Source of the DNA: Acorus gramineus
Lineage: Eukaryota; Streptophyta; Magnoliopsida; Acorales; Acoraceae
Reading direction: 5' to 3'
DNA length: 64,000 nt
Assembly: GCA_030737835.1 (NCBI GenBank)
Contig: JAUJYN010000012.1
Coordinates: forward strand, 9,774,618-9,838,617
The notes below the pieces were generated by a model, which was not told the origin of the DNA, did no database searches, and saw only the letters and a program-made list of their open reading frames with translations. The translations under genes and the position numbers were made by a program. Shown here piece after piece: positions 1 to 10,670 of the stretch; positions within the stretch are counted from its first letter, which is position 1; the number at the start of each line of letters is the position of its first letter.

Positions 1-745
1 TTATTATTATTATTATGTATTAGGGGCATGTGTTTGGGTATTCAGTGTAGCATGATATGGATTATCCTTCTTGCATCCAAACCTGGATGCAGGATGTCCT
101 TGTTACATAGGTTGCAACATACCAGGAATAGATCCAAAAGTCGGGCATAATTTACAAGAAGTAGAAAGATAGTAGAATGGATCATGTTATATTAGGCCAA
201 AATTATGAGAATACATAGTAGATTTTCAGAGTTGAACTGTAGCTGGAGGATTTTTTTGTTTAAGACGGTAGACAATTGACACCTCGATTAATATTGATAA
301 TAATAATAATTTGAAGTACAACATCTGAAGAGAGGTTGGGAGGCAAAACATAGAGGCTAGGTGGCATTTTTTTTTTGTTCTATCTGTCAATGGATGGAAT
401 ATGATCTTATCTTTTTATTTATAAGCGCTGATGTATTTCCCCAATATATATTGAATTCTTAATTCTCAATTACCCCTTCCATTTCTTGTAATTTCAAATG
501 CTGTAAACACATCGTGAGATTTCCTATAAAGAAAAGAATGTAGGATGAGCAACCTTGAAAAGGATTGTTCATGGTCAAAGGAATTCTCAAGAGATGGGTT
601 ATGCCATACCACCTGATTAACAGACCTAGAGTAAACTGGTTTTTGGATCCTTTTCCACTATATCTATGCCTGCATATAATGAAATCAAATCCTCTTGGAG
701 AGAAATAATTTATCTCTTTATCTTGTTTGCTGATGACAATCATAG

Positions 746-1125
746 TTTTTTTTTTTTTTTGAAAAAATGGTAGGCATTCGGCCTCATTTTATTGCTAAAA
801 ATGGGGAATGCCCAAAGCATACAAAGCAAATGCAAAGATAAAAAGCAAGAGAAGGAGCCGTGGACTAGGTAGAAGAGAATCATAGTGTTTGTTATTGTGA
901 AATTCTGCCAAAAGAGAATGGTTAAGGATTCTAGGGTTTCACAATAGGGCTGAAAACAAGAAACAAATGCCATTTGGTAATGGACCTGTTCATTCTGATA
1001 GTGTGAAGATTCATTGACACGCCAAATGGCCTTTGCCGAGTGGATAGGTACTGATTCTATTTTTTTTTTATCTGGGCCTTTTTTACCTGCTTGAAAGATT
1101 GAGACACAGATTATTAATTGCAACT
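746..1125 (-). mobile_element. LINE-like 3' end (fragment)
   Basis: A run of 15 T at 746-760 followed by the conserved stretch GGTAGGCATTCG reads, on the minus strand, as the 3' end and poly(A) tail of a non-LTR retrotransposon. The same 12-mer next to a poly(A) tract occurs at 37571-37620, so the two share a family end. No reverse transcriptase or endonuclease motif is visible, so only a 3' terminal piece is present. The left boundary at about 1125 is a guess; the sequence to its right looks like ordinary AT-rich intron or spacer. Confidence 0.35.
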
Positions 1126-1605
1126 GTAGAATTGTGGATTATGGTCTCCATCGCATTGCATCATCTTTCTTTTTGGGTTTTTTAGTTAACTTGCTCTGCT
1201 ATAATAGAATGTTAATTCTCAAGTAATTGTTTTGGTTTTGTCTAATTCTTTTGCCTGTTCTAGATCTGAGAAAAAAAAAATCAAGTAGAGGACAAGTACT
1301 TAATGATTGTTTCTTGGTTTTATGTACACGGTTGCATATCTTCACGTGGAGATGCTAAAAATGGATCTTCTTTACATCTTTTTTTCGTTTTTTGGGTTTT
1401 TTGATCAATCATCTTTTATCTTGGATTCATCGAGTTCTTCTAGTTTGATTTCTCTTTCTTCATGTAATAATGTAGTTGGACATTTTATTTTATAGAATAT
1501 CACACTAGCCCATTGTATGCTGTGTTTTGTTGATGTGTTTCAGCAATTTTATAATCTTTAATTGTTTTACTAATCCTTTCACAAAATTTGTACTATTTTG
1601 TGCAG

Positions 1606-1652
1606 GATCTCATGAAGATTTTTTTCCGCAGGTCTATATGAAGAAGGGCTGA
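1606..1652 (+). CDS. Possible terminal exon of a gene entering from the left
   Basis: A pyrimidine-rich tract ending in TTTTGTGCAG precedes 1606, a good 3' splice site. In the frame with two bases borrowed by the preceding exon, the segment reads about 15 residues (SHEDFFPQVYMKKG) and stops at TGA 1650-1652, followed by AT-rich sequence that could be a 3' UTR. If real, 1-1605 is mostly intron with the LINE fragment inside it. I cannot name the protein, no upstream exon was found in the window, and the call rests on one splice site and one short frame. Confidence 0.2.
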
Positions 1653-2037
1653 TGAAGAACTTGGAGAGACCCTGTTCTATTTCCGATGGATGAGGTGTAA
1701 AGAAGAGTAGTAGTAGTGGTTCTACATAAAACTTCATATTGATGACCTTGTTAAAGGTCCCAGTTTTCATCATATATATTGATCTCGCATTCCATCGAAC
1801 TTCTAAGTTTTTTCTCCCCTTCTTTCTATGGTTACATGTAATGTAATAGGGAGTTTATATACTTCCTCCCTTGCGCAGTTTGGGTGATCAACCTATAGAA
1901 TTATCTTTATGTGATACTGTTGATAATGAATGTTCTCCTATTCATTTCCATCAAATTGTGTTGACATAGAATGTCTTTATTCGTTTCAATCGAATTGTAT
2001 GAAGGAACAGATGATACTTTTCACATACAGAAAACAA

Positions 2038-4332
2038 TCATATCATTTGGAGGGACAGATAACCTAGAAAAACCTCAGAGTTGCATTCAATCATCCTCAT
2101 CACCCACCCCAAATTCCCAGCTACTCTATAAACCTCCTCCGTCTGTGGATGCGACTTATCCTCTGATGAGAACCCGTGCATCCCACCACCGCCTACATCG
2201 ACCCAACTGAATCCGACCTCCTTCTTCACCTCCCCGTCTCTCATCCTCCTCCGAATCCCCGCCACCTTCTCCCACTCCCCCTTCTCTGCATACATGTTCG
2301 ACATCAACACGTACGCTCCTGACTCCTTGGGCTCCATCTTCATCAACACCTCTGCCGCCCTCCTCCCCATGTCCACCTCCCCATGTATCCTACACGCACC
2401 CAACAGGCTCTGCAGCGCCGACCTCCCGGGCCTCATTGGCATCCCTCTGATGAGTTCCTCAGCCTCATCCAGCCGCCCCGCCCTGCCCAACATGTCCACC
2501 ACGCACGCGTAGTGCTCCCTTTCTGGCTTGATCCTGTGGTCCCTCTCCATCAACTCGAGGATCTGACGCCCCTCATCCACCACCCCGCTCCGTCCACATG
2601 CGATCAGGGCCACTAGGAACATCACTGGATCCGGGCGCAAACCTGATTGCACCATCTCCATGAAGAGGCCAGTCACCGGGCCGTGGTCCCCATGCCTGGC
2701 ATGCGCTGCAATGATCGAGGTCCACGCCACGAGCGTCCGCTCACTCGCCCCATCAAACACCTTGCGAGACTCCCCAATGGAGCCCCTCTTGGAGTACATG
2801 TCGACTAGTGCGCCAGACACGACTGGGTGGGATTCGAGCCCGGACTTCACAGCGCGCGCGTGGCACTGGCGGCCACGTGCGAGCGAGATGGCCTCGGCAG
2901 CGGCGATCGCGCCCAGCACGCTCCCGAGCGTGGACGAGGTTGGCACCAAGTGGAGGAGCAGCGACGAGTATGTCTCGAGCGCCTTCTCGTGCATACCGTT
3001 CTGCGCATAACCCGAGACAAGCGCGTTCCATGAGACAATCTCTCTGTCGTCGTCGCGCATCTCGTCGAACACCCGCCTCGAGTCCTCCATCGCCGTCTCG
3101 AATCGCGCGTAAGCGCTGATGAGACTGTTTGACACATTCACGTTCCCAGGGAAGAACCCAGTTTTCAAACACGTTCCATGGATCATCTTCACTTCCCTGC
3201 TCGTCGAATTCGCCGAGAGCGCGGACAACAATGCAACAAACGTCACCTCGTTCGGCTCGACACCATCCAATCGCATGCCGTTAAAGAGGGACACCGAGTT
3301 CATGCCATTGATCGAGATGGCGGTGGTCCACGACACGACGTTCCGCTCCTTCGCTTCGTCAAACACCTTGAGCGCGAGCTCCGCGGACCCGCATTTGGAG
3401 TACATCGACATGAGCGTGTTCGAGACTGCCTCGCGCGATGCCACGACGCCCGTCTTCGTCGCGAGACCATGCAACTGTCGCCCAAACTCCAAGCACCCGT
3501 CCTCACCGCAGGCGGAGATGGCGCTCACGAACGCGACGTGGTTGAGACGCACCGACGCCTCCCTCGTCATTCTCACGAACACCCGCATCGCTTCGCACCC
3601 GCGATCCCCCTCCTGCGCCAACGCGGATATCAAGGCGTTCCAAGACACCGAGTCCCTCGCCGTCATCCCATCGAACGCGCGCACGGCCGCATCAAGATCC
3701 CCGCACCTCGCGTACATCGAGATCAGCGCGTTCCCGACGAACGCGTTGGAACCGACGACCCCGCACTTGGTCGCGAGGGAGTGAAGCGCGTTGGGACGGG
3801 AGGAGGCGAAGAGGGCGGCGGTGAAGGTGACGGCGTCAAAGGGTACGCCGTGACGGTGCATGCGGGACGCGAATTCCAATGCGGAGTCCTCGTCGGGGAA
3901 GGCGGAGAGGAGGGTGTTCCACGACACGGTGTCCGGTGCGCGCATCTCCTCGAAAAGCGCGCTCGCGGGGCGGGGGAGGGCGGACTTGGAGTACATGTTG
4001 ATGAGGGAGTTGGAGACGTTGGAGAAGGAGAGGAGGCCCGAGGAGACGGCGAGGCCGTGGAGTTGGGCGCCGGAGGTCGGGTCGCCGACGCAGGATTTGA
4101 TGGACATCGTCAGATCGATGGACCCGATGGGGAGGTTTGATCGGAGCCGCTCGATGAGCCTGGTTGGTGGATACGACGAGGGTTGTTCATATGGGTGGGG
4201 AGTTTCGTCGAACGGGTGGTGGGGATGTGAGGTTTTTGGGGTGGGTTTAAAGGTTGAGAGGGTGTTTTTGAAATGGGTTTTGGCGGGTAGGATTGGAGGG
4301 GGTTTGAGCAAAGAACGTTGCATGGGATTCAA
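2038..4332 (-). CDS. PPR protein, PLS class with E/E+ tail, organelle RNA editing factor type
   Basis: Intronless 764-residue open frame. Tandem pentatricopeptide repeats run from about residue 100 to 635, with repeated signatures such as NALISMYARCGD and VSWNALIS at roughly 100-residue P-L-S triplet spacing. The E domain follows (about 635-715: GACRIHGEVDMG, EPKESGAYVLMSNMYA, GFSWVDV), then a short E+ tail with SSEDKSHPQTEEVYR; there is no DYW deaminase domain. E+ proteins recognise specific organelle transcripts and usually need a DYW partner for C-to-U editing. The basic, Ser/Pro/Thr-rich first 60 residues suit a mitochondrial or plastid transit peptide. The general architecture and tail resemble Arabidopsis At4g32430 as I remember it; orthology is inferred. 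A second in-frame Met lies three codons downstream. The GC-rich coding sequence produces long antisense frames that are not genes. No intron, frameshift or lost repeat was seen. Confidence 0.93.
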   Translation of the reverse strand: MNPMQRSLLKPPPILPAKTHFKNTLSTFKPTPKTSHPHHPFDETPHPYEQPSSYPPTRLIERLRSNLPIGSIDLTMSIKSCVGDPTSGAQLHGLAVSSGLLSFSNVSNSLINMYSKSALPRPASALFEEMRAPDTVSWNTLLSAFPDEDSALEFASRMHRHGVPFDAVTFTAALFASSRPNALHSLATKCGVVGSNAFVGNALISMYARCGDLDAAVRAFDGMTARDSVSWNALISALAQEGDRGCEAMRVFVRMTREASVRLNHVAFVSAISACGEDGCLEFGRQLHGLATKTGVVASREAVSNTLMSMYSKCGSAELALKVFDEAKERNVVSWTTAISINGMNSVSLFNGMRLDGVEPNEVTFVALLSALSANSTSREVKMIHGTCLKTGFFPGNVNVSNSLISAYARFETAMEDSRRVFDEMRDDDREIVSWNALVSGYAQNGMHEKALETYSSLLLHLVPTSSTLGSVLGAIAAAEAISLARGRQCHARAVKSGLESHPVVSGALVDMYSKRGSIGESRKVFDGASERTLVAWTSIIAAHARHGDHGPVTGLFMEMVQSGLRPDPVMFLVALIACGRSGVVDEGRQILELMERDHRIKPEREHYACVVDMLGRAGRLDEAEELIRGMPMRPGRSALQSLLGACRIHGEVDMGRRAAEVLMKMEPKESGAYVLMSNMYAEKGEWEKVAGIRRRMRDGEVKKEVGFSWVDVGGGGMHGFSSEDKSHPQTEEVYRVAGNLGWVMRMIECNSEVFLGYLSLQMI

Positions 4333-5363
4333 TGAGCTTATTAAACCTTCGCAAGAGAGTGAATGAAATGTTATGATGGTGTTTTGGAAATAAGTAAAGA
4401 AGGTTTGGGGGGGGGGGTTTTGTAATATTTTTTACTATAACTGATAACAAGATTATTTGACATCGTTCTAAGTTTGGAAACCTTGTGATTAGGGACCTCC
4501 TTGAGTATCCAATAACAAATTAAGAGTAGTAATAGAGTCAGATTCAATCCACAATCTCCAAACTCCTTATCTTGCAAGTCAAATATAATGCCCACCTCAA
4601 TGGCCTTTAGTTTAAAAAGAATTTTTTTTATTAGGAAGCATATAATTTCATAAAAATGATGTATTGATCTTAATTAATTATATGAATTCATTTATAAAAA
4701 AAAATAATTAAAAATTAATATTTTTTAAAATTTTGTGTATATAATATACACTTCACACGGACCGTGACAACTGTTGAATGCAGCTCGTCTCATCCAACAG
4801 AGCAACATTGTTACTTTTCAGAAGAAAAAAAGGAGCAACATTGTTTTTGAAACCTTTGTAGAGTCACTAATATTTGGAGCACATTATGCTTTTATATATA
4901 TATATATATATATGCGCAACATCTATCCATGGGTGGCACACACTATAATATTTTATCTCCCCAAAGTTGTGTTCGTATCAAAGAACATCCTTGAACATTT
5001 TTACCAAAAAGAAAAAAAAAAGAACATCATATTGACCGAATCATTGAATGATTCTCTGAATCTAGTTGTTATTTTATGTATCCTAGGAATGCATATAAAA
5101 AACGTTCTGCACAATCAAATCCCCATGAAAGTAGGAACAAATGCTACTACAACTACAAGAAGCCGCACAGTAGATCCACTGGGATTTATAAACATGCATG
5201 TAACTTTGGACACACACACAACACACTCTGTTAAGAATATCTTGCCGCGAATCGAAATACTAAAAAGAGATTCAAACATTGTTTTCACCTATAAAGTAAC
5301 AAGAGAGAATTTCTTTTATTTTCTTTGGAATACAGACCTTTTATGATAAGCTTACAAGTTTTA
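4333..5363. other. Spacer upstream of the PPR gene
   Basis: AT-rich sequence with a G run near 4400, a TA microsatellite near 4893-4912 and no supported gene. A 190-codon open frame at 4774-5346 lacks any recognisable domain and is judged accidental. The first few hundred bases should contain the PPR promoter, but no clear TATA box was picked out. Confidence 0.5.
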
Positions 5364-6533
5364 GGTGGTGTTTGGTTGAACCCATTTTAAGAATTTATTT
5401 AGCTGAAAGTTGATTTTCAACACTTATTGGTATACAAACTTGTTTGGTTGGAACTCATAAAAAATTCAACGAAAAAAGTTCGCTTATTTTAAGCCGAACG
5501 TCTTCCGCCCCTTTAAATCTCCTGCGAAATGACTACTCAACCCCTGCCTAAAACCCATAATTACATAGGGTATATAACCAACTTTTCAGACTCTCTCTCT
5601 TCTTCATTCTCACTTTTCCCAAAATCAATGAAACCCTAGCTTGGTCTCCCTCCTCCACTAGCGGCAACGCTTGGACCTTCTTCGATGCCGTGAAATCCTT
5701 CCCTCCGACTGCGAAAGAACTCATGGAGGACATCGATGACGCCATATCCGCCCTCGAATACTCCTGCCCCCCCCCCCCCCCCGCCTCCTCCGCCTCCCAT
5801 CCTCTAATGTCGCCTCCCGTCACCTCCTCCTACATCACCCCTCCCGGCCACGGTTTCCTCCTCCGCCCACATCATCCCCTCCGATGTCGATTGCATCGGA
5901 AGTTTGTTGAAGGGGTTTTTATAGGATTTTGTGTTTTTGTTCATGGATTGTTTGATTTTTGTACTAATAATGATAATAAACACGTTCGATTTGATTATGT
6001 TTGTTTGGATTTGTTGTTTCTGTTGTAAATTTTTATGGATTTGTTGTTTGTGTTATGAATTTGTTTGGTTTTCTTTTTGAACTAGGAATGTTGTAATATT
6101 CACGCAAATTCTATTGTAGAATGATATGATATGCAGGTCTAACATATATGTCTCATACATTTTTTTTAAAATTTGTATAAGCTTTCATCTTGTTCTCATA
6201 ACTAATTAAATTGTAGTGGTGTAATACATGTATTTTAATCACCAAACCAAAGTATCTTTTTATATATAATTAGAAAAAATAAACAAATTCTCAGGTTTTT
6301 AATCAAATATCAAAATAACATTCAGCACTTATAAAATAGACCAAAATATCATTCTAATAAGCACATATGTTAGGTGGTCAACCAAACACACTTATCTAAA
6401 TAACTACTTAACATTTTCTGGTGAACCAAAAACTATTTTTTTTCTAAACTCCTAAAATTATCAGCTAATTACCTCTTTCTGCACTTATTAATCAACACTT
6501 AAAATCAATTTTCCGCCGCTGCCAAACGCCCCC
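5364..6533. mobile_element. PIF/Harbinger-type non-autonomous element A carrying a gene-like fragment
   Basis: The element is bounded by TTA on both sides (5361-5363 and 6534-6536), the target duplication typical of PIF/Harbinger. Its ends are imperfect inverted repeats: GGTGGTGTTTGG on the left and, reverse-complemented, GGGGGCGTTTGG on the right, with subterminal similarity (accaaacac motifs). No DDE transposase or Myb-like ORF is visible, so it must move in trans. The interior from about 5560 to 5930 is GC-rich and looks like a captured promoter, leader and exon. The right 170 bp resembles, in inverted orientation, the left end of element B at 6786. Confidence 0.7.
5640..5930 (+). pseudogene. 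Captured gene-like fragment inside Harbinger element A
   Basis: Within element A, a TATA-like stretch (GGGTATATAACC near 5568), a CT-rich leader and an open frame follow one another. The frame reads through AWTFFDAVKSFPPTAKELME and an acidic DDIDDAISALE segment into a proline run encoded by a C tract near 5766-5782, then degenerates. The first ATG (near 5629) opens a frame that stops after three codons, so the Met-initiated frame starts only at 5690. I do not recognise the protein. Composition unlike the AT-rich element ends suggests capture of host sequence; whether it is transcribed is unknown. Confidence 0.4.
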
Positions 6534-6785
6534 TTACTCTTTATCGCAAGCCCTAGGACGATCTCTCAATTATATATGAGAAAACAAACTTAACTTACAT
6601 TATGAGTGTGTATATATATATATATAGTTTGACCCACATTTCAGTCGTATAAGCAAACTATTTGATCTTAGAAAAAATTTGCTGATACAATTCCTCTTTG
6701 ATGATCCAGAAATCGACATACAAGACATAAACCTAACGCACCTAAAAAAAACATATTTTTTACGGCTCCACACTTAAAATGCTTA

Positions 6786-8173
6786 GGTGGTGTTTGGCAA
6801 CGGCAGAATGTAGAGTTTAAGTACTGATTAATAAATGCAGAAAGAGATTATACTGATAATCTTTAGGAGTTCAAAAAAAAATGTTTGGTTCAGCGAAAAA
6901 TATTATGCAGTTATTTAAATAAGTGTGTTTGGTTGACCACTTAACATATGTGCTTATTAGGAGGGTATTTCAGTCCATTTTATAAGTGCTGAATGTTATT
7001 TTGATGTTTGATTGAAAACATGCTTTGAGATATTAAAGATTATTGATTTTTTTTCATAAAATACATCAACCACTAATGTCCTATGTAAAACAATGAAATA
7101 TTTTCGTGGATAACTACACGTGAAAAATAAATAATTTTGTGTTAAATCTGTCGAGAATTCTAATAATTAGAAACTTCCATCTATCTATGAAGATTGCAAA
7201 GAATAACAGAATCTATCACAGCCACAAAAAATCAACAAAACATGAATTATAAAAAAACCTATCACACCATAACAAACACATATAAAACTCTCAAAAAAAA
7301 AATTTTGAATTTTTTGAAGAACCAAAAAAAAAAAATGAAAAAAACAGTGAAACCCAAGATCCTTCTAGAGGGGGGCGAGTCACTTTTCATGCTCTTGTAG
7401 ATCATTCCCTGGCATTCCTCGATTGTCGTGCTTCCTCTGTTGATGGTGCTCGCACTGTTTTGCAGAGCATCCTCTAGTGACATTTTTTTCTCCTCCTCCC
7501 CCTTCACAGAAGTTTTTTTTTGGGGAGACTTTCTTCTCATGCCGCCTCGAGCAGGTGCTTCGAAAGAAATCTAGCGACGCGAAAGCCAAGATTGACGATT
7601 TCTTCGACATCGCCGTTGGATTTGGCACCAGAGGCGTCCTCGTCGCAGTCCTCTTCACCTGCGGGGCGGACGGCCGCCCGATCTTCTCTGCTGACGAGGC
7701 CTTGCGGTTCCTCTCCAAGAATTGCCGAAAGGGGATCTTCGGCCGACTCTTTCATTCGAAGAGGGAGAAACTGTCCGGCAACAATGGAGTTGTTCGAAAA
7801 CGAATGAATCCGGCGATGGTTGAGGGAGATCGTGCCAAAGGGAGATTAGGGATTCTGTTTTTCTTTTTTGGGGCTGCGGCGCAAATGAAAGCCGAGGAGA
7901 GAGAGGGGCTTGATTTTGGGCTTAAATACTGTCTGTAAAAATAAAAAACTATGCGGGGTAATTTAGTCTTTTCACGTCGGGGGTAAATAGCGTAATGCGT
8001 AAGCGGACATAAAAAGTATTTCGAAGATGATTTATTCAAATGTTTATATGCGTTTTGAGGAATATTTCAGTACTTATTAGAGACTCAACCAAACATCATT
8101 TGTTAACAAAAAGTATTGAATATTTCTCCTTCAGTCCAATAAACACTGAATATCCGACCAACCAAACGCAGCC
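6786..8173. mobile_element. PIF/Harbinger-type non-autonomous element B carrying a gene-like fragment
   Basis: Flanked by TTA at 6783-6785 and 8174-8176. Left end GGTGGTGTTTGG, right end reverse complement GGCTGCGTTTGG. The left 220 bp is a diverged inverted copy of the right end of element A, showing common ancestry. No transposase is encoded. The middle (about 7380-7930) is GC-rich and unlike the AT-rich arms. Confidence 0.68.
7380..7930 (-). pseudogene. Captured gene-like fragment inside Harbinger element B
   Basis: On the minus strand a CT-rich leader-like stretch precedes an ATG at 7755 with a 72-codon acidic frame (KESAEDPLSAILGEEPQGLV onward to SKHLLEAA); a downstream frame near 7376-7475 has protein-like composition (MSLEDALQNSAS, EECQGMIYKSMKSD). 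The pieces are in different frames, which fits a captured and decayed exon set. The plus strand is also open (7477-7938), so orientation is uncertain. I recognise no family. Confidence 0.3.
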
Positions 8174-8176
8174 TTA

Positions 8177-9204
8177 TAGTGTCACTTTCATGTACCACTA
8201 ATCTTTATTTGTCTTATGAACTTCAAATGTTAAGTTATTCAACAAAATCGCATCTCATTGCCACCATTTCAGCTTCTAATGCAGATGAACTATGTTTTTA
8301 TATATTATTCCATCATAGTGTAGGGCGGGGTAAAAAAAAAAATGTTTCTTAGTGTCACTTTCTATCATTAAGTGGGGTTGGGGCATTACATGGGCTAGGG
8401 GGGTTTCAATCAACAAAGGCTGATTAGACATCAACTTGTAGTGGCATAGAGTAACGTGGATGGTCACTTGGAGTAATTGGTAAAAACCACGTCTACTGAT
8501 CACCCCCCACCCCCTCGCGCTTTCATATCTTTGTCACATTGTCTTTTTATTTATATTCTGTATCATCTCGTCTCTAATATTCAGACTCGTAATCCATTTT
8601 TAATAATGAAAGTTATAATAGATATATTTTTTTAAAAAAAAAAAAAAAAATTCACTCATTATGATTTGCATGTACGGTCTTTGAAAACTTTATCTCTTGC
8701 ACGTGGTAACATAGCAGCCATTCCTAATAAAAGTTATATATACTTAAAAAGGTGAAACTTTGGCTGGATATTTATATATTGAAATAAAGGGACAGATCAA
8801 CAAGCATTTAGTAAGTGGTGGCGGTGATTGGGGGGAGAAAATTGTGGCTCTGACTTCGAATTCACTGTTGAGAGGTCCACTTTGTTTGTTCTTATGTTTA
8901 TGTGTTTGTTTTGATTTGATTTGCTCTGTTGGCTACTAGAGTCTTATATATGTTCTCTCCTTTTCGGAATGGCTCTAACCACATGTTAGGGCTCCCACAA
9001 AAAAATTGCCAAATCACAGCTCACGTGGACTTTCTAAATTCTAATGGTGCATTTTTTTCTTTGACCATTTATAGGTTTGACTCGTTTACATGATGAACCC
9101 ATAATGCTTTGATATTTTTGGAGGATAGTTGACTGGGTTTAATAATAATAATAATACACACTGAGTGCAGTGTCGGTTGTCCCCCATAAAAGATTTCTTT
9201 TTTA
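8177..9204. other. Spacer between Harbinger-type elements
   Basis: AT-rich sequence with homopolymer runs (T/A near 8630-8650) and no supported gene. A short frame at 8276-8503 on the minus strand has no recognisable content. Confidence 0.5.
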
Positions 9205-9959
9205 GGATGTGTTTGTACACAGTCAGAGAGAGAAAATGAGGAAAAATAAATGAATGCTGATAAAAAAAAAAGTGATGAAAAAGAAAAGATTTTTCTTTTG
9301 ACCGGTTTATATGCTATTTGTGCCTGTAATGAAAAGTGATGGAAAATAAAAAATTGTTGTTTGTACATGTAATGGAAAATGACGGAAAATAAAAAATATT
9401 GTTTGTGCTTCTAATAAAAAATGATAGAAAAAAAAATGTAATGTCTATATTTTTAAGAAAATGGTACAAAATGAAAAAAAATATATTTTGACAATTAATT
9501 TAAATATAATATAAAAGTAACATTAAATTAATTGTCAAATATTTTTTTAATAAATAAAGCTTTAAAGAGGAACCAATACAAAAGTACGCTCACAAAATAT
9601 CAAAAAAAAAAAAACCTAGATCTATTCAGCAAATAAAAAAATCTAGATTCATTCAATAAATCAAATAAGATTTAATAAAAAAAATAAGCAAGGATAAGAG
9701 AGAAAGAGATTTTAGAGGAATGGTTTATGAGATTGTTCTTGTTGGTGAGGACAAAAAATCACATTCTCTTACTTTCCCCCACTTTCCCTCCTATAGGGAG
9801 GGGAAATTTTTTTCCCCCCAATCCTAATAAGACAAAATAGCAAAGGAAAAATAAGGGAAATTTTTTTCCTGTGTTTGTGTGATATAAACACTAGGTTTTT
9901 AAGTGGTTAAAGGGAAAGTTTTTACTTTCCCTCACTTTCTCTTATGCACAAACACACCC
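9205..9959. mobile_element. PIF/Harbinger-type MITE with internal tandem repeat
   Basis: TTA flanks at 9202-9204 and 9960-9962; ends GGATGTGTTTGTAC and, reverse-complemented, GGGTGTGTTTGTGC. Near the left arm three copies of a roughly 43-bp unit start near 9317, 9360 and 9402 (each with ...TGTAATGRAAARTGA...-like content). At the centre a perfect 17-bp inverted repeat (TTTGACAATTAATTTAA at 9487-9503 and its complement at 9523-9539) could form a hairpin. No coding capacity. Confidence 0.62.
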
Positions 9960-10008
9960 TTAATAATACATAGTGAGTGCATCCCTTAATAATACATAGT
10001 GAGTGCAT
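9957..10008. repeat. Perfect 2 x 26-bp tandem repeat at a MITE edge
   Basis: The unit CCCTTAATAATACATAGTGA plus GTGCAT occurs twice in a row (9957-9982 and 9983-10008), with the first copy overlapping the MITE terminus and its TTA flank. A diverged version of the same words (aataatacacactgagtgca) lies on the other side of the MITE near 9142-9166, so the pre-insertion site already held related sequence. Confidence 0.75.
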
Positions 10009-10299
10009 TGTCTGGTGTCTTCCTTTTATGGTGGGATCATTTGACTTGTACATATCATTGAGAATTTGAGAGTGGTTATCTGAACTATTTCATTTTAAAA
10101 AAAAATACACGTGTATAAAACCGATTCCAAAATTGTTAATTATAATAAAATAATTTAATTATATGATAACATGATATCTGGTGATAAATTTCGATTTCAA
10201 ATTTTGAAATCAAAAGATAATATTTTAAAAGTCTATTTGAAACTATTATTTGAAAATTGATTTTTCAAAAATAATAGTTTATCATTATTTGGTGGGTAT

Positions 10300-10670
10300 T
10301 AGAATAGATGAGAATTTGATGGAATAAGGGTGAATAAACCAAATTAACGTGTTTGTTTACAATGAATATATAAGTGAGTATAACTGTGCCAGAACATTGA
10401 AAAATAAGCGGATATTAGTATTTAATGCAGCTTCTTGGAAATGTGTTATTCTCCAATAATTCACTCCAGTGGTATAAGAAAAATCTATGTAAAATCATCT
10501 GTCATCATCTCTTATAAATTACATGTTAAATCATTTTTTTTTTTCACATTTTATTTATGATTAATCAAATAAAAACTTCATTATTACATTTTACAATGAG
10601 AATAATTAAAACATAATCAAATAGAAAATTTCTTATTCTTTATCTATACATGAATAGTTATCTATAAAAA
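10300..10670 (+). mobile_element. Degenerate relative of the 30.2-kb Harbinger MITE
   Basis: The segment shares ordered words with the intact element at 30163-30615: CATCATCTCTTATAAATxACATGT, a TTTTTCACxTTTTAT stretch, and AATGAGAATAATTxAAAACA xAATCAAA. Ends and target duplication have decayed. No coding potential. Confidence 0.4.

Noticed and set aside
2294-4366. Several long plus-strand frames antisense to the PPR gene
   Set aside because: They arise from the high GC and codon structure of the PPR coding strand and show Arg/His/Ser/Pro-rich translations without any domain.
4774-5346. 190-codon open frame on the plus strand
   Set aside because: AT-rich low-complexity content (an IYIYIY stretch from a TA microsatellite, poly-Lys), no domain, no leader or splice context; judged accidental.
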